This document shows, one piece after another, positions 42,005 to 51,242 of a DNA stretch of 64,000 bases (its first letter is position 1; each line of letters opens with the position of its first letter). The position numbers and the translations under genes were made by a program. The notes below the pieces were generated by a model. The model did not search any database and was not told the origin of the DNA. It was given only the letters and a program-made list of their open reading frames with translations. Source of the DNA: Pseudomonas sp. S09G 359 (GTDB lineage Bacteria > Pseudomonadota > Gammaproteobacteria > Pseudomonadales > Pseudomonadaceae); NCBI RefSeq assembly GCF_002843605.1, contig NZ_CP025263.1, positions 204,501 to 268,500 on the forward strand. Reading direction: 5' to 3'.

Positions 42005-42187
42005 ATGAGCGCATCTCTACGTAGCGTCGACGGCCAGGACGAAGCAGCCATTTTGCGTGAGATCCAGAGCGCCCTGCGCGATCTGCGGTTTGGCGCGGTG
42101 GAAATCACTGTGCATAACGCGCAAGTGGTACAGATCGAACGCAAAGAAAAATTCCGTTTGCAGAACCCGGGTAACAAACCGGCTTAA
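42005..42187 (+). CDS. oscA: Small sulfur-starvation protein OscA (DUF2292)
   Basis: This 60-residue cytoplasmic protein (MSASLRSVDG, then LREIQSALRDLRFGAVEITVHNAQVVQIERKEKFR in parts) belongs to DUF2292. OscA in P. corrugata and P. aeruginosa (PA0284) is needed for growth on organosulfur compounds and under chromate stress (established). AGGAGCGAGACC precedes the ATG at 42005. It lies 75 bases before sbp and is probably the first gene of the sulfate uptake unit. Confidence 0.9.
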   Translation: MSASLRSVDGQDEAAILREIQSALRDLRFGAVEITVHNAQVVQIERKEKFRLQNPGNKPA

Positions 42188-42262
42188 GCAGAAACGGCGA
42201 TTCGCATGCTAGACCCGCAACTATAAGAAAAAGCCAACACCCCAGAATTTCAGGAGCCTTCT

Positions 42263-43273
42263 ATGTCGTCGATTCGCCGTTATGCCCTGGCCGCCCTGGC
42301 CAGTGCCGTGTTTGCCGGTTCCGCCGTTGCCAAGGACTACGAGTTACTCAACGTCTCGTACGACCCTACCCGTGAGCTGTACCAGGACTACAACGCAGAG
42401 TTCACCAACTTCTGGAAACAGTCCCACCCGGGCGACAACGTCAAGATCCAGCAATCCCACGGCGGTTCGGGCAAGCAAGGCCGGGCCGTGATCGACGGCC
42501 TGCGCGCCGACGTTGTAACCCTGGCCCTGGCCGGTGACATCGACGAAATCGCCAAGCTGGGCAAGACCCTGCCGGAAAACTGGCAGACCCGCCTGCCGGA
42601 CGCCAGCACCCCGTACACCTCGACCATCGTGTTCCTGGTGCGCAAGGGCAACCCTAAAGGCATCAAGGACTGGGGCGACCTGATCAAGAAAGACGTGTCG
42701 GTGATCACGCCGAACCCGAAAACCTCCGGCGGCGCCCGCTGGAACTTCCTCGCCGCCTGGGCCTACGGCCTCAAATCCGGTGGCAGCGAAGCCAAGGCCC
42801 AGGAATACGTGAAAGAGCTGTTCAAGCACGTGCCGATCCTCGATACCGGCGCACGTGGTTCGACCATCACCTTCGTCAACAACGGTCAGGGCGACGTGTT
42901 GCTGGCCTGGGAAAACGAAGCGTTCCTGGCCCTGAAAGAAGACGGCGGCGCCGACAAGTTCGACATCGTCGTACCGTCCCTGTCGATCCTCGCGGAGCCG
43001 CCAGTGGCCGTGGTCGACAAGAACGCCGAGAAAAAGGGCAACACCGAAATCGCTACCGAATACCTGAAACACCTGTACAGCCCGGCTGGCCAGGAGATTG
43101 CGGCAAAAAACTTCTACCGCCCACGCGATGCAAAAGTGGCCGCCAAATACGCCCAGCAGTTCCCGAAACTGGACCTGGTGACTATCGACAAAGACTTCGG
43201 CGGCTGGAAAACTGCCCAACCGAAATTCTTTAACGACGGTGGCGTGTTCGACCAGATCTACACGGCGCAGTAA
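42263..43273 (+). CDS. sbp: Periplasmic sulfate-binding protein
   Basis: The 336-residue periplasmic binding protein of the sulfate/thiosulfate ABC importer has a signal peptide ([17 protein letters not shown]). The typical start of the mature protein follows ([19 protein letters not shown]), then [18 protein letters not shown], which lines the sulfate pocket, and [18 protein letters not shown]. The RBS is AGGAGCCTTCT. It is followed by a REP pair and then the permease and ATPase genes on the same strand. Confidence 0.97.
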   Translation: MSSIRRYALAALASAVFAGSAVAKDYELLNVSYDPTRELYQDYNAEFTNFWKQSHPGDNVKIQQSHGGSGKQGRAVIDGLRADVVTLALAGDIDEIAKLGKTLPENWQTRLPDASTPYTSTIVFLVRKGNPKGIKDWGDLIKKDVSVITPNPKTSGGARWNFLAAWAYGLKSGGSEAKAQEYVKELFKHVPILDTGARGSTITFVNNGQGDVLLAWENEAFLALKEDGGADKFDIVVPSLSILAEPPVAVVDKNAEKKGNTEIATEYLKHLYSPAGQEIAAKNFYRPRDAKVAAKYAQQFPKLDLVTIDKDFGGWKTAQPKFFNDGGVFDQIYTAQ

Positions 43274-43313
43274 GCCAAAGTACCTGTAGGAGCCCGCTTT
43301 CTGTGGAAAGGCG

Positions 43314-43455
43314 CCTACTGTGGTGAGGGAGCTTGCTCCCGTTGGGTTGCGAAGCAGCCCCAAACCCGGCGACCGAGATGCAGCTGATGCAACGCGGGAT
43401 CCGATTTGGGAGCGCTTCGCCCTCCAACGGGAGCAAGCTCCCTCGCCACAGTAGG
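43314..43455. repeat. REP pair of a second class between sbp and cysT
   Basis: CCTACTGTGGTGAGGGAGCT ... AGCTCCCTCGCCACAGTAGG forms a long inverted repeat about 140 bases across, with core GGGAGCTTGCTCCCG. Being inside the operon, it could protect the sbp message and lower cysTWA expression. Confidence 0.85.
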
Positions 43456-43515
43456 TCTCCTTTGCCTATGTGGTGTGCTCCTACAGTGGTTTCTACCTTT
43501 TAACCAAGGACTCTT

Positions 43516-44334
43516 ATGTCGCGTCGTATTTCCCCCGTCATACCCGGCTTCGGGCTGACGCTGGGCTACACCGTGGTGTACCTCAGCCTGATCGTACTCA
43601 TCCCCCTCGCGGCGATGTTTGTACACGCCGCTCAACTTACCTGGGATCAGTTCTGGAACATCATCTCCGCACCGCGCGTGCTGGCGGCGTTGAAACTGAG
43701 CTTCAGCACCGCGTTATACGCCGCGCTGATCAACGGCGTGATCGGCACGCTGCTGGCCTGGGTACTGGTGCGCTACACCTTCCCCGGCCGCAAGATCATC
43801 GATGCGATGATCGACCTGCCATTCGCCCTGCCCACCGCCGTGGCCGGTATTGCGCTGACCGCGCTGTACACGCCGACGGGGTTGGTCGGCCAGTTCGCCG
43901 CTGACCTGGGCTTCAAGATCGCCTACAGTCCGCTGGGTATCACCCTGGCGCTGACCTTCGTCACGCTGCCGTTCGTGGTGCGTACGGTGCAGCCGGTGCT
44001 GGCCGATATCCCCCGGGAAATCGAAGAAGCCGCCGCCTGCCTGGGCGCCAAGCCGCTGCAGGTGTTCCGCTACATCCTCGTGCCTGCGTTGCTGCCTGCC
44101 TGGCTGACCGGTTTCGCCCTGGCGTTTGCCCGTGGCGTGGGTGAGTACGGTTCGGTGATTTTCATCGCCGGCAACATGCCGATGAAAACCGAGATCCTGC
44201 CGCTGCTGATCATGGTCAAGCTCGACCAGTACGACTACCGCGGCGCCACTTCCATTGGTGTGCTGATGCTGGTGGTTTCCTTTGTCTTGCTGCTGCTGAT
44301 CAACTTGTTGCAGCGGCGCATCGAACGTCCATAA
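43516..44334 (+). CDS. cysT: Sulfate ABC transporter permease CysT
   Basis: The 272-residue inner-membrane permease has about six membrane segments. The EAA loop ([28 protein letters not shown]) contacts the CysA ATPase. The N-terminal segment is [38 protein letters not shown]. It is followed by cysW after 13 bases. With CysW it forms the membrane channel for sulfate and thiosulfate import. Confidence 0.96.
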   Translation: MSRRISPVIPGFGLTLGYTVVYLSLIVLIPLAAMFVHAAQLTWDQFWNIISAPRVLAALKLSFSTALYAALINGVIGTLLAWVLVRYTFPGRKIIDAMIDLPFALPTAVAGIALTALYTPTGLVGQFAADLGFKIAYSPLGITLALTFVTLPFVVRTVQPVLADIPREIEEAAACLGAKPLQVFRYILVPALLPAWLTGFALAFARGVGEYGSVIFIAGNMPMKTEILPLLIMVKLDQYDYRGATSIGVLMLVVSFVLLLLINLLQRRIERP

Positions 44335-44347
44335 GGAGGCGCGGAAC

Positions 44348-45220
44348 ATGTCCCAATCGTCTATTTCCGCCGCGTCCTCGGCCAATGCTGCCCGCCGTGG
44401 CAGCGCAGTGTCGCGACGTATCCTGATCAGCCTCGGCTGGCTGGTGTTCTTCCTGTTCCTGCTGCTGCCGCTGTTTATCGTGGTATCCCAGGGCTTGAAA
44501 AACGGCCTTGGCGCGTTTTTCACCGCGATCCTCGAACCCGACGCGCTGTCGGCATTGAAACTCACGGTAATCGCCGTGGTGATTTCGGTGCCGCTCAACG
44601 TGGTGTTCGGCGTCAGCGCCGCCTGGTGCGTGAGCAAGTACTCGTTCCGTGGCAAAAGCATCCTGGTGACGCTGATCGACCTGCCGTTCTCGGTCTCGCC
44701 GGTGATCGCGGGCCTGGTCTACGTGTTGATGTTCGGTGCCCAGGGCTTCTTCGGGCCGTGGCTGCAAGACCATGACATCCAGATCGTGTTCGCCTTGCCG
44801 GGCATCGTGCTCGCCACCATCTTCGTCACCGTGCCGTTCGTGGCCCGTGAACTGATCCCGCTGATGCAAGAGCAGGGCACCCAGGAAGAAGAGGCCGCGC
44901 GCCTGCTGGGCGCCAATGGCTGGCAGATGTTCTGGCACGTAACTGTGCCGAACATCAAATGGGGCCTGATCTATGGCGTGGTGCTGTGTACCGCGCGGGC
45001 CATGGGTGAGTTCGGCGCGGTGTCGGTGGTGTCCGGCCACATTCGCGGCGTGACCAACACCTTGCCGCTGCACGTCGAGATCCTCTACAACGAATACAAC
45101 CATGTCGCCGCGTTTGCCGTCGCGAGCCTGTTGCTGATCCTGGCGCTCTTTATCCTGCTGCTCAAGCAGTGGAGCGAGAACCGTATCAACCGCCTGCGCA
45201 AAAGCGCCGGTGAGGAATAA
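44348..45220 (+). CDS. cysW: Sulfate ABC transporter permease CysW
   Basis: This 290-residue permease has about six membrane segments. The EAA loop is [28 protein letters not shown], and the [15 protein letters not shown] stretch is characteristic of CysW. The Ser/Ala-rich N-terminus is cytoplasmic. A strong RBS (AAGGAGG) precedes the ATG. It partners CysT and is followed by cysA after three bases. Confidence 0.96.
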   Translation: MSQSSISAASSANAARRGSAVSRRILISLGWLVFFLFLLLPLFIVVSQGLKNGLGAFFTAILEPDALSALKLTVIAVVISVPLNVVFGVSAAWCVSKYSFRGKSILVTLIDLPFSVSPVIAGLVYVLMFGAQGFFGPWLQDHDIQIVFALPGIVLATIFVTVPFVARELIPLMQEQGTQEEEAARLLGANGWQMFWHVTVPNIKWGLIYGVVLCTARAMGEFGAVSVVSGHIRGVTNTLPLHVEILYNEYNHVAAFAVASLLLILALFILLLKQWSENRINRLRKSAGEE

Positions 45221-45223
45221 GTC

Positions 45224-46204
45224 ATGTCGATCGAAGTCCGTAATGTCAGCAAGAATTTCAACGCCTTCAAGGCCCTGAACAGCATCAATCTGGATATCCA
45301 GAGTGGCGAACTGGTGGCGTTGCTGGGCCCGTCCGGCTGCGGTAAAACCACCTTGCTGCGCATTATTGCCGGCCTGGAAACCCCGGATGACGGCAGCATC
45401 GTGTTCCACGGTGAAGACGTGTCCGGCCACGATGTGCGCGATCGCAACGTCGGCTTCGTGTTCCAGCACTACGCGCTGTTCCGCCATATGACCGTGTTCG
45501 ATAACGTCGCCTTCGGCCTGCGCATGAAGCCGAAAAACCAGCGCCCGAACGAAAGCCAGATCGCCAGCAAAGTGCACGAACTGCTGAACATGGTGCAGCT
45601 GGATTGGTTGTCGGATCGCTACCCGGAGCAACTCTCCGGTGGCCAGCGCCAGCGTATCGCCCTGGCCCGCGCCCTGGCGGTCGAGCCCAAGGTGCTGCTG
45701 CTGGACGAACCCTTCGGCGCCCTCGACGCCAAGGTACGTAAAGAGCTGCGCCGCTGGTTGGCCCGCCTGCACGAAGATATCAACCTGACCTCGGTGTTCG
45801 TGACCCACGACCAGGAAGAGGCCATGGAAGTCGCCGACCGTATCGTGGTGATGAACAAGGGGGTGATCGAGCAGATCGGCTCACCGGGCGAAGTCTACGA
45901 AAACCCGGCCAGCGATTTTGTTTACCACTTCCTCGGCGACTCCAACCGCCTGCACCTGGGTGAAGACCAACACGTGCTGTTCCGCCCGCACGAAGTGTCG
46001 TTGTCGCGGCATGAACTGGAAGATCACCATGCGGCTGAGGTGCGTGATATCCGGCCGCTGGGGGCTACTACGCGGGTGACCCTGAAAGTGGAAGGCCAGA
46101 GCGAGCTGATCGAAGCTGAAGTGGTAAAAGACCATGACAGCCTCACCGGATTGGCCCGTGGCGAGACCCTGTTCTTCAAACCCAAGGTCTGGCAAAAAGC
46201 CTAA
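45224..46204 (+). CDS. cysA: Sulfate/thiosulfate import ATPase CysA
   Basis: The 326-residue ABC ATPase drives the importer. Walker [13 protein letters not shown]-loop VFQHYALF, signature [15 protein letters not shown], Walker [13 protein letters not shown] and switch His in [15 protein letters not shown] are all present. A C-terminal TOBE-like regulatory domain (about 240-326) is shorter than in some homologues but normal for CysA. RBS GAGGAATAAGTC. Last gene of the unit; a perfect REP hairpin follows 35 bases after the stop. Confidence 0.97.
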   Translation: MSIEVRNVSKNFNAFKALNSINLDIQSGELVALLGPSGCGKTTLLRIIAGLETPDDGSIVFHGEDVSGHDVRDRNVGFVFQHYALFRHMTVFDNVAFGLRMKPKNQRPNESQIASKVHELLNMVQLDWLSDRYPEQLSGGQRQRIALARALAVEPKVLLLDEPFGALDAKVRKELRRWLARLHEDINLTSVFVTHDQEEAMEVADRIVVMNKGVIEQIGSPGEVYENPASDFVYHFLGDSNRLHLGEDQHVLFRPHEVSLSRHELEDHHAAEVRDIRPLGATTRVTLKVEGQSELIEAEVVKDHDSLTGLARGETLFFKPKVWQKA

Positions 46205-46238
46205 GCACACCGCAAAACCAAATGTTGAAATGGGGTCA

Positions 46239-46270
46239 ATGTGGGAGGGGGCAAGCCCCCTCCCACATTT
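46239..46270. repeat. Single REP palindrome between convergent genes
   Basis: AATGTGGGAGGGGG-caag-CCCCCTCCCACATT is a perfect 14-base stem. It separates cysA from the minus-strand Mpo1-like gene and overlaps that gene's stop by a base or two, so it probably ends both transcripts. Confidence 0.85.
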
Positions 46271-46796
46271 AGATTTCACTTGGCGTTAGATCGCGGCGGG
46301 CTACTGGCCCTGAGCGCTGCTCAATCTGCTGCTTGAGCCCCTGCCGCAACCCCAGCAAAAACGCCAATTCCGCCACCACAAACAACGGCCCCACAATCAG
46401 CCCGGACACGTCATCCACAAACGCCGGCTTCTTGCCCTCGTAGTAGTGCCCGACAAACTGAATCACCCAGCCCACCACAAACATCCCGACACCGCTGCTG
46501 AGCCACACCAACGTGCTCTGCGCCGCCAGCACGTGCCCGGCCCACACCGATAGGCCCATCAGCACGCTCATCAGCACGCCCAGCGCCAGTTCCAGGCGCA
46601 GGTAAAACCACGCCGACAACAGCGCGACAATCACCGCAGGTGAGATCCAGAGGCCGCCCACCGCCCATTCAGGGCGTGATAGCAGCACGGCCACCGCCAC
46701 CACAATCAAGGGGATGCCGATAAAATGGCTGGCGATATTGCGCGGGTCGCGGTGGTAGGCGGCGTATTGACTGAGGTGGTCGACGAGGCTTTTCAT
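46269..46796 (-). CDS. DUF962 / Mpo1-like membrane protein
   Basis: The 175-residue protein has four or five membrane segments (IGIPLIVVAVAVLLS, WISPAVIVALLSAWFYL, LGVLMSVLMGLSVWAGHVL, VGMFVVGWVIQFVGHYY, IVGPLFVVAELAFLLG). The conserved patterns YHRDPRNIASHFIGIPL and QFVGHYYEGKKPAFVDD fit the DUF962/Mpo1 family; yeast Mpo1 is an iron-dependent dioxygenase of 2-hydroxy fatty acids (established for yeast only). RBS AGGAGG before ATG 46796. It is divergent from the Crp/Fnr regulator with 83 bases between. Confidence 0.87.
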   Translation of the reverse strand: MKSLVDHLSQYAAYHRDPRNIASHFIGIPLIVVAVAVLLSRPEWAVGGLWISPAVIVALLSAWFYLRLELALGVLMSVLMGLSVWAGHVLAAQSTLVWLSSGVGMFVVGWVIQFVGHYYEGKKPAFVDDVSGLIVGPLFVVAELAFLLGLRQGLKQQIEQRSGPVARRDLTPSEI

Positions 46797-46879
46797 TGTT
46801 GTTCCTCCTGTAGGATGTTTGATCATGCCCTGTCAGCCTGCGACCAACTGTCAGCTGGGCGACAATCTTCGGAGTTCTC

Positions 46880-47566
46880 ATGGATGTAGAGCAATGGCGC
46901 GCCCGGTTGGCCGCCGGGCACTGGTTCAGCCACTTGCCCGCCCCCTTTCAGCATAGCCTGCTGGCCCATGCGCGGCTGCGGCAGCTGACGGCGGGGCAAT
47001 ACCTGTTCAAGCGTGGCGACCCACCTTGTGGCCTGTATGCGGTGCTCGAAGGCGCGCTGCGGGTCAGCGCCGTGAGTGAGCAGGGCAAGGAGGCTGTGTT
47101 GAGCCTGGTGGAGTCGCCTTTCTGGTTCGGCGAAATCTGCCTGTTCGACGGCCTGCCGCGCACCCATGATGCCTGCGCCGTAGGGCCTTGCACCCTGTTG
47201 CAGGTGCCACAGCAGGCGCTGCTTCGGGTCCTCGATCAAGCCCCACAGTACTGGCGCGACCTGGCGTTGTTGATGAGCCAGAAGCTGCGCCTGAGTTTTA
47301 TCGGCCTGGAACAGTTGAGCCTGATGCCGGCGTCGGTGCGCCTGGCCCACCGGTTGTTGATGATCATTGAGGGTTACGGCGACATGGACCCCGCAAAACG
47401 CGTGCTGCAACTGCCCCAGGAAGACCTGGCGGCGATGCTGAGCCTGTCGCGCCAGACCACCAACGCTTTGCTCAAGGACCTGCAAGCCCAAGGCATCGTG
47501 CGCCTGGGCTACGGCGAGATCGAAATCCTCGACCCACAGCGCCTGCGCGAGGCGGCGCACCCCTGA
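46880..47566 (+). CDS. Crp/Fnr family transcriptional regulator
   Basis: The 228-residue regulator has an N-terminal cyclic-nucleotide-type beta-barrel (about 15-130: GQYLFKRGDPPCGLYAVLEGALRVSAVSE, FWFGEICLFDG), a long dimer helix, and a C-terminal winged HTH (about 165-225: LPQEDLAAMLSLSRQTTNALLKDLQAQGIVRLGYGEIEILD). It has no Cys cluster for an iron-sulfur centre, so it is not an FNR oxygen sensor. RBS GGAG before ATG. It may control the divergent DUF962 gene (inference from position). Confidence 0.9.
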   Translation: MDVEQWRARLAAGHWFSHLPAPFQHSLLAHARLRQLTAGQYLFKRGDPPCGLYAVLEGALRVSAVSEQGKEAVLSLVESPFWFGEICLFDGLPRTHDACAVGPCTLLQVPQQALLRVLDQAPQYWRDLALLMSQKLRLSFIGLEQLSLMPASVRLAHRLLMIIEGYGDMDPAKRVLQLPQEDLAAMLSLSRQTTNALLKDLQAQGIVRLGYGEIEILDPQRLREAAHP

Positions 47567-47604
47567 GGGTGGTAGCCTGCACGTCTGATCAATCGAGGTG
47601 TGTT

Positions 47605-47970
47605 ATGCGTGTGCTGCTAGTGGAACATGAAACCGACGAGGCACGGCGGATGGCCCAGGGCTTGAACGAGGCCGGCTACAACGTGGAAGTCGCGGCGAAT
47701 GGCATGGCGGCGCAGCGCTTTGTCGAAAGCACCGAGTACGACCTGGTGATCCTGGATGTGATGCTGCCCGGGCTGAATGCCTGGAAGTTGCAGCAAGCGG
47801 TGCGCTTGAAGGGCGCCACGCCGCTGTTGTTTTTGACCACGCCGGGCGGGATTGAAGACCGCTTGCGGGGATTGGAGCTGCATGAGGACGATTATTTGCT
47901 CAAGCCGTTTGAGGCCAAGGCCCTGGTGATGCGGGTGAAGAAGGTTTTGCGGCGGGATCGGGGCCGCTGA
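47605..47970 (+). CDS. Stand-alone receiver domain protein (OmpR-type without DNA-binding domain)
   Basis: This 121-residue protein consists of one receiver domain: MRVLLVEHETDEARRMAQGL, phospho-site Asp51 in LVILDVMLPGLNAW, the Thr in LLFLTTPG, and Lys in DDYLLKPFEAKAL. It ends after ALVMRVKKVLRRDRGR, just where an OmpR-type regulator would continue into its winged helix. One acidic residue of the pocket is replaced (VEHE for the usual DD/ED). It may be a truncated OmpR regulator or a genuine single-domain regulator; no kinase lies nearby. GAGGTG precedes the ATG. Confidence 0.82.
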   Translation: MRVLLVEHETDEARRMAQGLNEAGYNVEVAANGMAAQRFVESTEYDLVILDVMLPGLNAWKLQQAVRLKGATPLLFLTTPGGIEDRLRGLELHEDDYLLKPFEAKALVMRVKKVLRRDRGR

Positions 47971-48003
47971 TTGATCTGGAATGTCTGGTGCCTGAGCTAT
48001 TGC

Positions 48004-48092
48004 CATCGGGGGCAAGTCGAATCGTCGCACCGCCCCTCCCACATTTGAATGTATTCACAAATCAAAAGGTGGGAGGGGGCTTGCCCCCGATG
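48004..48092. repeat. REPIN with variant left arm
   Basis: The right arm is the normal GTGGGAGGGGGCTTGCCCCC. The left arm reads GGGGGCAAG, then TCGAATCGTCGCACCG, then CCCCTCCCACATTT, so about 15 bases sit in the hairpin loop. Two more copies of this variant occur at 55779 and 58572. Confidence 0.85.
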
Positions 48093-48119
48093 AGGCCCTC
48101 ACAATCACCACAAATCCAC

Positions 48120-49124
48120 CTACCGCAACCCATCCCGAAACTGCCCCGGCGTCATCCCCGTCCAACGCTTGAATGCGCGGTTAAAGCTGCTGGTATCAGC
48201 AAATCCCAACAGATGACTGATCTCCGCCAACGAACACTGCGGATCCCGCAGATGCAGCAACGCCAGGTTCTGCCGGCACTCATTCAGCAACGCATCAAAC
48301 CGACACCCCTCATCCGCCAGGTGCCGTTGCAAGCTGCGCAGGCTCAAGTGCAAGGCCTGGGCGACCCGTTCCGCACTTGGCTCGCCGTCGGGCAATTGCG
48401 CCTCGATAACACCGCGCACCTTGCGCTCCCACGTCAGCGGTTGCAGTTGGGCCAGGGTGCGCTTGAGCACGGTTTCGTTGTGTTCGGCCAGCTCGGGGTT
48501 GGCGTCGTCCAGGTGGCTGTCGAAATCCTGGGCGGCAAATTCAATCCGGTCTTCCTCGGCGGCAAAAAACACTGGCGCGCGAAACACCGTGTGCCACGGC
48601 GTGGGGTCGGCCGGTGGCGGGCGGCGTAGGTACACCGCCAGCGGCGCGTAATCGCGGCCCAGTCGGTTGCGGCAGGTGCGCACATAAATCGCGGCAAACG
48701 CGTCGATGGCCTCCAGCGCCGGCGCCGGGCTGCCTGGCGGTTGCAACAGACGGAAACGGTAACGTTCGCCTTCGCGACTCAGCTCCAGCGCCAGGGCATC
48801 GCTGACCACCTGGTGGTAGCGCACGATGCGCTCGAACACCTCGCGCAGGCTGCCACTGGCCACCAAGGCATACCCCAACGCATGAAAAGTCGTGGGGCTG
48901 ACAAACCGCGACACTCGCAAGCCGATCGCCGGATCGCCGCTGGCCTGCACCGCCAATTCCCACAGGCGGGTGGTGGCCGACAGCGGGTAGCGTGCATTCG
49001 GGTCGTCCATCTGCTGCGGATCCAGCCCGGCCTGGGCGCACAGCGCGGCGCTGTCGAGGCCCAAGGCGTCGAGTTGCTTGCGCAGGGCGCGGGTCCAGCT
49101 GGCGAGGGAAGTGGGTTCGGTCAT
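48120..49124 (-). CDS. AraC family transcriptional regulator (arabinose-binding-like domain)
   Basis: The 334-residue regulator has an N-terminal OruR/ArgR-like ligand domain (about 15-210: RYPLSATTRLWELAVQASGDPAIGLRVSRF, TFHALGYALVASGSLREVFERIVRYHQVVSDAL). The C-terminal AraC double HTH (about 235-334) has ERVAQALHLSLRSLQRHLADEG and LAEISHLLGFADTSSFNRAFKRWTGMTPGQFR. It is divergent from the desaturase gene at 49225 (100 bases between), which it probably regulates; such AraC-lipid gene pairs are common. Confidence 0.92.
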   Translation of the reverse strand: MTEPTSLASWTRALRKQLDALGLDSAALCAQAGLDPQQMDDPNARYPLSATTRLWELAVQASGDPAIGLRVSRFVSPTTFHALGYALVASGSLREVFERIVRYHQVVSDALALELSREGERYRFRLLQPPGSPAPALEAIDAFAAIYVRTCRNRLGRDYAPLAVYLRRPPPADPTPWHTVFRAPVFFAAEEDRIEFAAQDFDSHLDDANPELAEHNETVLKRTLAQLQPLTWERKVRGVIEAQLPDGEPSAERVAQALHLSLRSLQRHLADEGCRFDALLNECRQNLALLHLRDPQCSLAEISHLLGFADTSSFNRAFKRWTGMTPGQFRDGLR

Positions 49125-49224
49125 GACGATTGGCGCTTGCGGTCAACAGGTTGGCGTGTGGGGCTAGCAGGCTGCACGTGGGCCTGGTGCAGGATGGAAG
49201 CCTCGATAACCAGAGGATGGAAGC

Positions 49225-50319
49225 ATGGACGGTACTTCTGCAAGTCCCCAGCAGATGAACGCGCAACAGCGTTCGGCGCATATCCGTGAAGTGGTGCTGG
49301 CCGAAGGCGTGCGCCTGCGCCAGCAGCACCCCTGGCTGCTGCACCAGGACGCGTTGGGCGCGGGCATCCTGGCCGTTGCCCTGCTGGGCATGCTTGGCTC
49401 AGCGGCGCTGTATATCAGCGGGCACATGGCCTGGTGGGTGTGCCTGTTGCTCAATGCCTTCTTCGCCTCGCTGACCCACGAGCTGGAACACGACCTGATC
49501 CACAGCATGTACTTTCGCAAGCAGCGCCTGCCCCACAACCTGATGATGGGCCTGGTGTGGCTGGCGCGGCCGAGCACCATCAACCCGTGGATTCGCCGCC
49601 ACCTGCACCTCAACCATCACAAAGTGTCGGGCACCGAAACCGATATGGAGGAGCGCGCCATCACCAACGGCGAGCCCTGGGGTTTTGCGCGGTTGTTGAT
49701 GGTCGGCGATAACGTGATGTCGGCGTTTATCCGCATGCTGCGCGCCAAGACCTGGGGCCACAAACTCAAGATCCTCAAGCGCTCGCTGCTGGTGTACGCA
49801 CCGCTGGCGCTGCTGCACTGGGGCGCCTGGTACATCTTCCTCGGTTTCCACGCTGCCAACGGCATCGCCGGCCTGATGGGCGTGCCGATCGAGTGGTCAG
49901 CCGGCACCTTGCAGATGATGCAGGTGATCGACATCGCCGCCGTGGTGATCATCGGCCCCAACGTGTTGCGCACCTTTTGCCTGCACTTTGTCAGCTCCAA
50001 CATGCACTACTACGGCGACGTTGAACTGGGCAATGTGATCCAGCAAACCCAAGTGCTCAACCCTTGGTGGATGTGGCCGTTGCAGGCGTTCTGCTTCAAC
50101 TTCGGCAGCACCCACGGCATCCATCACTTTGTGGTGAAGGAACCGTTTTACATCCGCCAGATGACCGCCAGGGTGGCGCACAAAGTGATGGCTGAGATGG
50201 GCGTGCGCTTCAATGATTTCGGGACGTTTGCGCGGGCCAATCGGCTCGGTTTTCCACCGCCAGCAGGGTCTCTATCAGTGCCTTCGCCGCAGGCGACAAG
50301 CGCACCCCAGCGCGGCTGA
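49225..50319 (+). CDS. Fatty acid desaturase family membrane protein
   Basis: The protein has 364 residues and several membrane segments. The His motifs THELEHDLIHS, RRHLHLNHHK and STHGIHHFV form a di-iron centre as in the FA_desaturase family. The C-terminal 36 residues (from about FARANRLGFPPPAGS) are Pro/Ser/Ala-rich, low-complexity, and encoded antisense to the end of the LysR gene; the two reading frames overlap by 110 bases tail to tail. The tail may therefore be a read-through extension of an originally shorter protein. Substrate unknown. It sits next to an AraC regulator. RBS GAGGATGG. Confidence 0.88.
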   Translation: MDGTSASPQQMNAQQRSAHIREVVLAEGVRLRQQHPWLLHQDALGAGILAVALLGMLGSAALYISGHMAWWVCLLLNAFFASLTHELEHDLIHSMYFRKQRLPHNLMMGLVWLARPSTINPWIRRHLHLNHHKVSGTETDMEERAITNGEPWGFARLLMVGDNVMSAFIRMLRAKTWGHKLKILKRSLLVYAPLALLHWGAWYIFLGFHAANGIAGLMGVPIEWSAGTLQMMQVIDIAAVVIIGPNVLRTFCLHFVSSNMHYYGDVELGNVIQQTQVLNPWWMWPLQAFCFNFGSTHGIHHFVVKEPFYIRQMTARVAHKVMAEMGVRFNDFGTFARANRLGFPPPAGSLSVPSPQATSAPQRG

Positions 50320-51145
50320 TCACCCCGCAGCGGTTGTTCAGGCTGTCCAGGGCGGGGGGCAGGTTGCGCCAGTGCAGCACCTGCAACTCGCCGCTGGCGA
50401 AGGCGTCGACGAAGGCCTCTTCGGCGCCCAGGCCGATGGCGTCGGACTGGCGCACGATGGTCGCCAGTGCGGCGAATTGCTCAAGTTCGATGGCGGGCGC
50501 GAAGTCGATGCGCCCACTCAGGTTGGCCAGCAGTTTGCGAATGCCCGGTGCGATCAGGGGCGTGGCCAACGGGTAGTCGAACAGGTCGTTGGTGGACAGG
50601 CTGTCCTTGGCCAACAGCGGGTGCCCATCACGACAGAAAAACACGCTGCGCCGGGGCGTCAGGGCCTGGGTCTGGAAGTTCGGTTCGGCTTCGAAGTGGC
50701 GCACGTCGGCGATAAAAAATTCGATCTCTTCACGGCTCAGGCTGCGCCCGAGGCGTTCCCAGTTATCCACCTGCAGCGCGCTGCGCACCTTCGGGTAGGT
50801 CGTGACAAACCGCGCCATGGCCTGAGGCACCAGGTTGACGGCGGCCACCGCATCGCTGCCAAACCGCACCTCGCCGGCGTCGAGCTTGGTCATGCGCGTC
50901 ACTTCATGGCTGAGCAACGCCGCACCCTGCACCAGGCTCAAGGCGTGTTGCAGCACCACCTGGCCTTCGGGGGTGGGGCGCAGGTCTTTGTTGGCGCGGT
51001 CCACCAGCACGCAGCCGAATTCCTGCTCCAGGCCCTGGATGCTGCGGCTGAATGCCGGCTGGGTGATGCCCATGGCGTCAGCCGCGCGCACGAAACTGCG
51101 GTGTTCGTTGAGCGCGATGAAGTAGCGCAGTTGGCGAAGGTCCAT
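50210..51145 (-). CDS. LysR family transcriptional regulator
   Basis: The 311-residue regulator has an N-terminal winged HTH (MDLRQLRYFIALNEHRSFVRAADAMGITQPAFSRSIQGLEQEFG) and a substrate-binding domain from about residue 90 (GEVRFGSDAVAAVNLVPQAMARFVTTYPKV). Its last 110 bases overlap the end of the desaturase gene on the opposite strand. The regulated gene is not obvious; the upstream neighbour is the MFS gene on the same strand, 97 bases beyond. Effector unknown. Confidence 0.9.
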   Translation of the reverse strand: MDLRQLRYFIALNEHRSFVRAADAMGITQPAFSRSIQGLEQEFGCVLVDRANKDLRPTPEGQVVLQHALSLVQGAALLSHEVTRMTKLDAGEVRFGSDAVAAVNLVPQAMARFVTTYPKVRSALQVDNWERLGRSLSREEIEFFIADVRHFEAEPNFQTQALTPRRSVFFCRDGHPLLAKDSLSTNDLFDYPLATPLIAPGIRKLLANLSGRIDFAPAIELEQFAALATIVRQSDAIGLGAEEAFVDAFASGELQVLHWRNLPPALDSLNNRCGVISRAGVRLSPAAKALIETLLAVENRADWPAQTSRNH

Positions 51146-51242
51146 GGCGTGCCCGGCATCCTGTAGGAGAACCGGGATTTTAAGGGGGCTTCTTATTCCG
51201 TCAACGTAGCTTGATTGTTTTATCTAGACCTTAAATGCATAT

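Noticed and set aside
44300..45808. 502-codon frame antisense to cysW-cysA
   Set aside because: Same reason: Gln/His-rich low-complexity translation opposite conserved ABC transporter genes.
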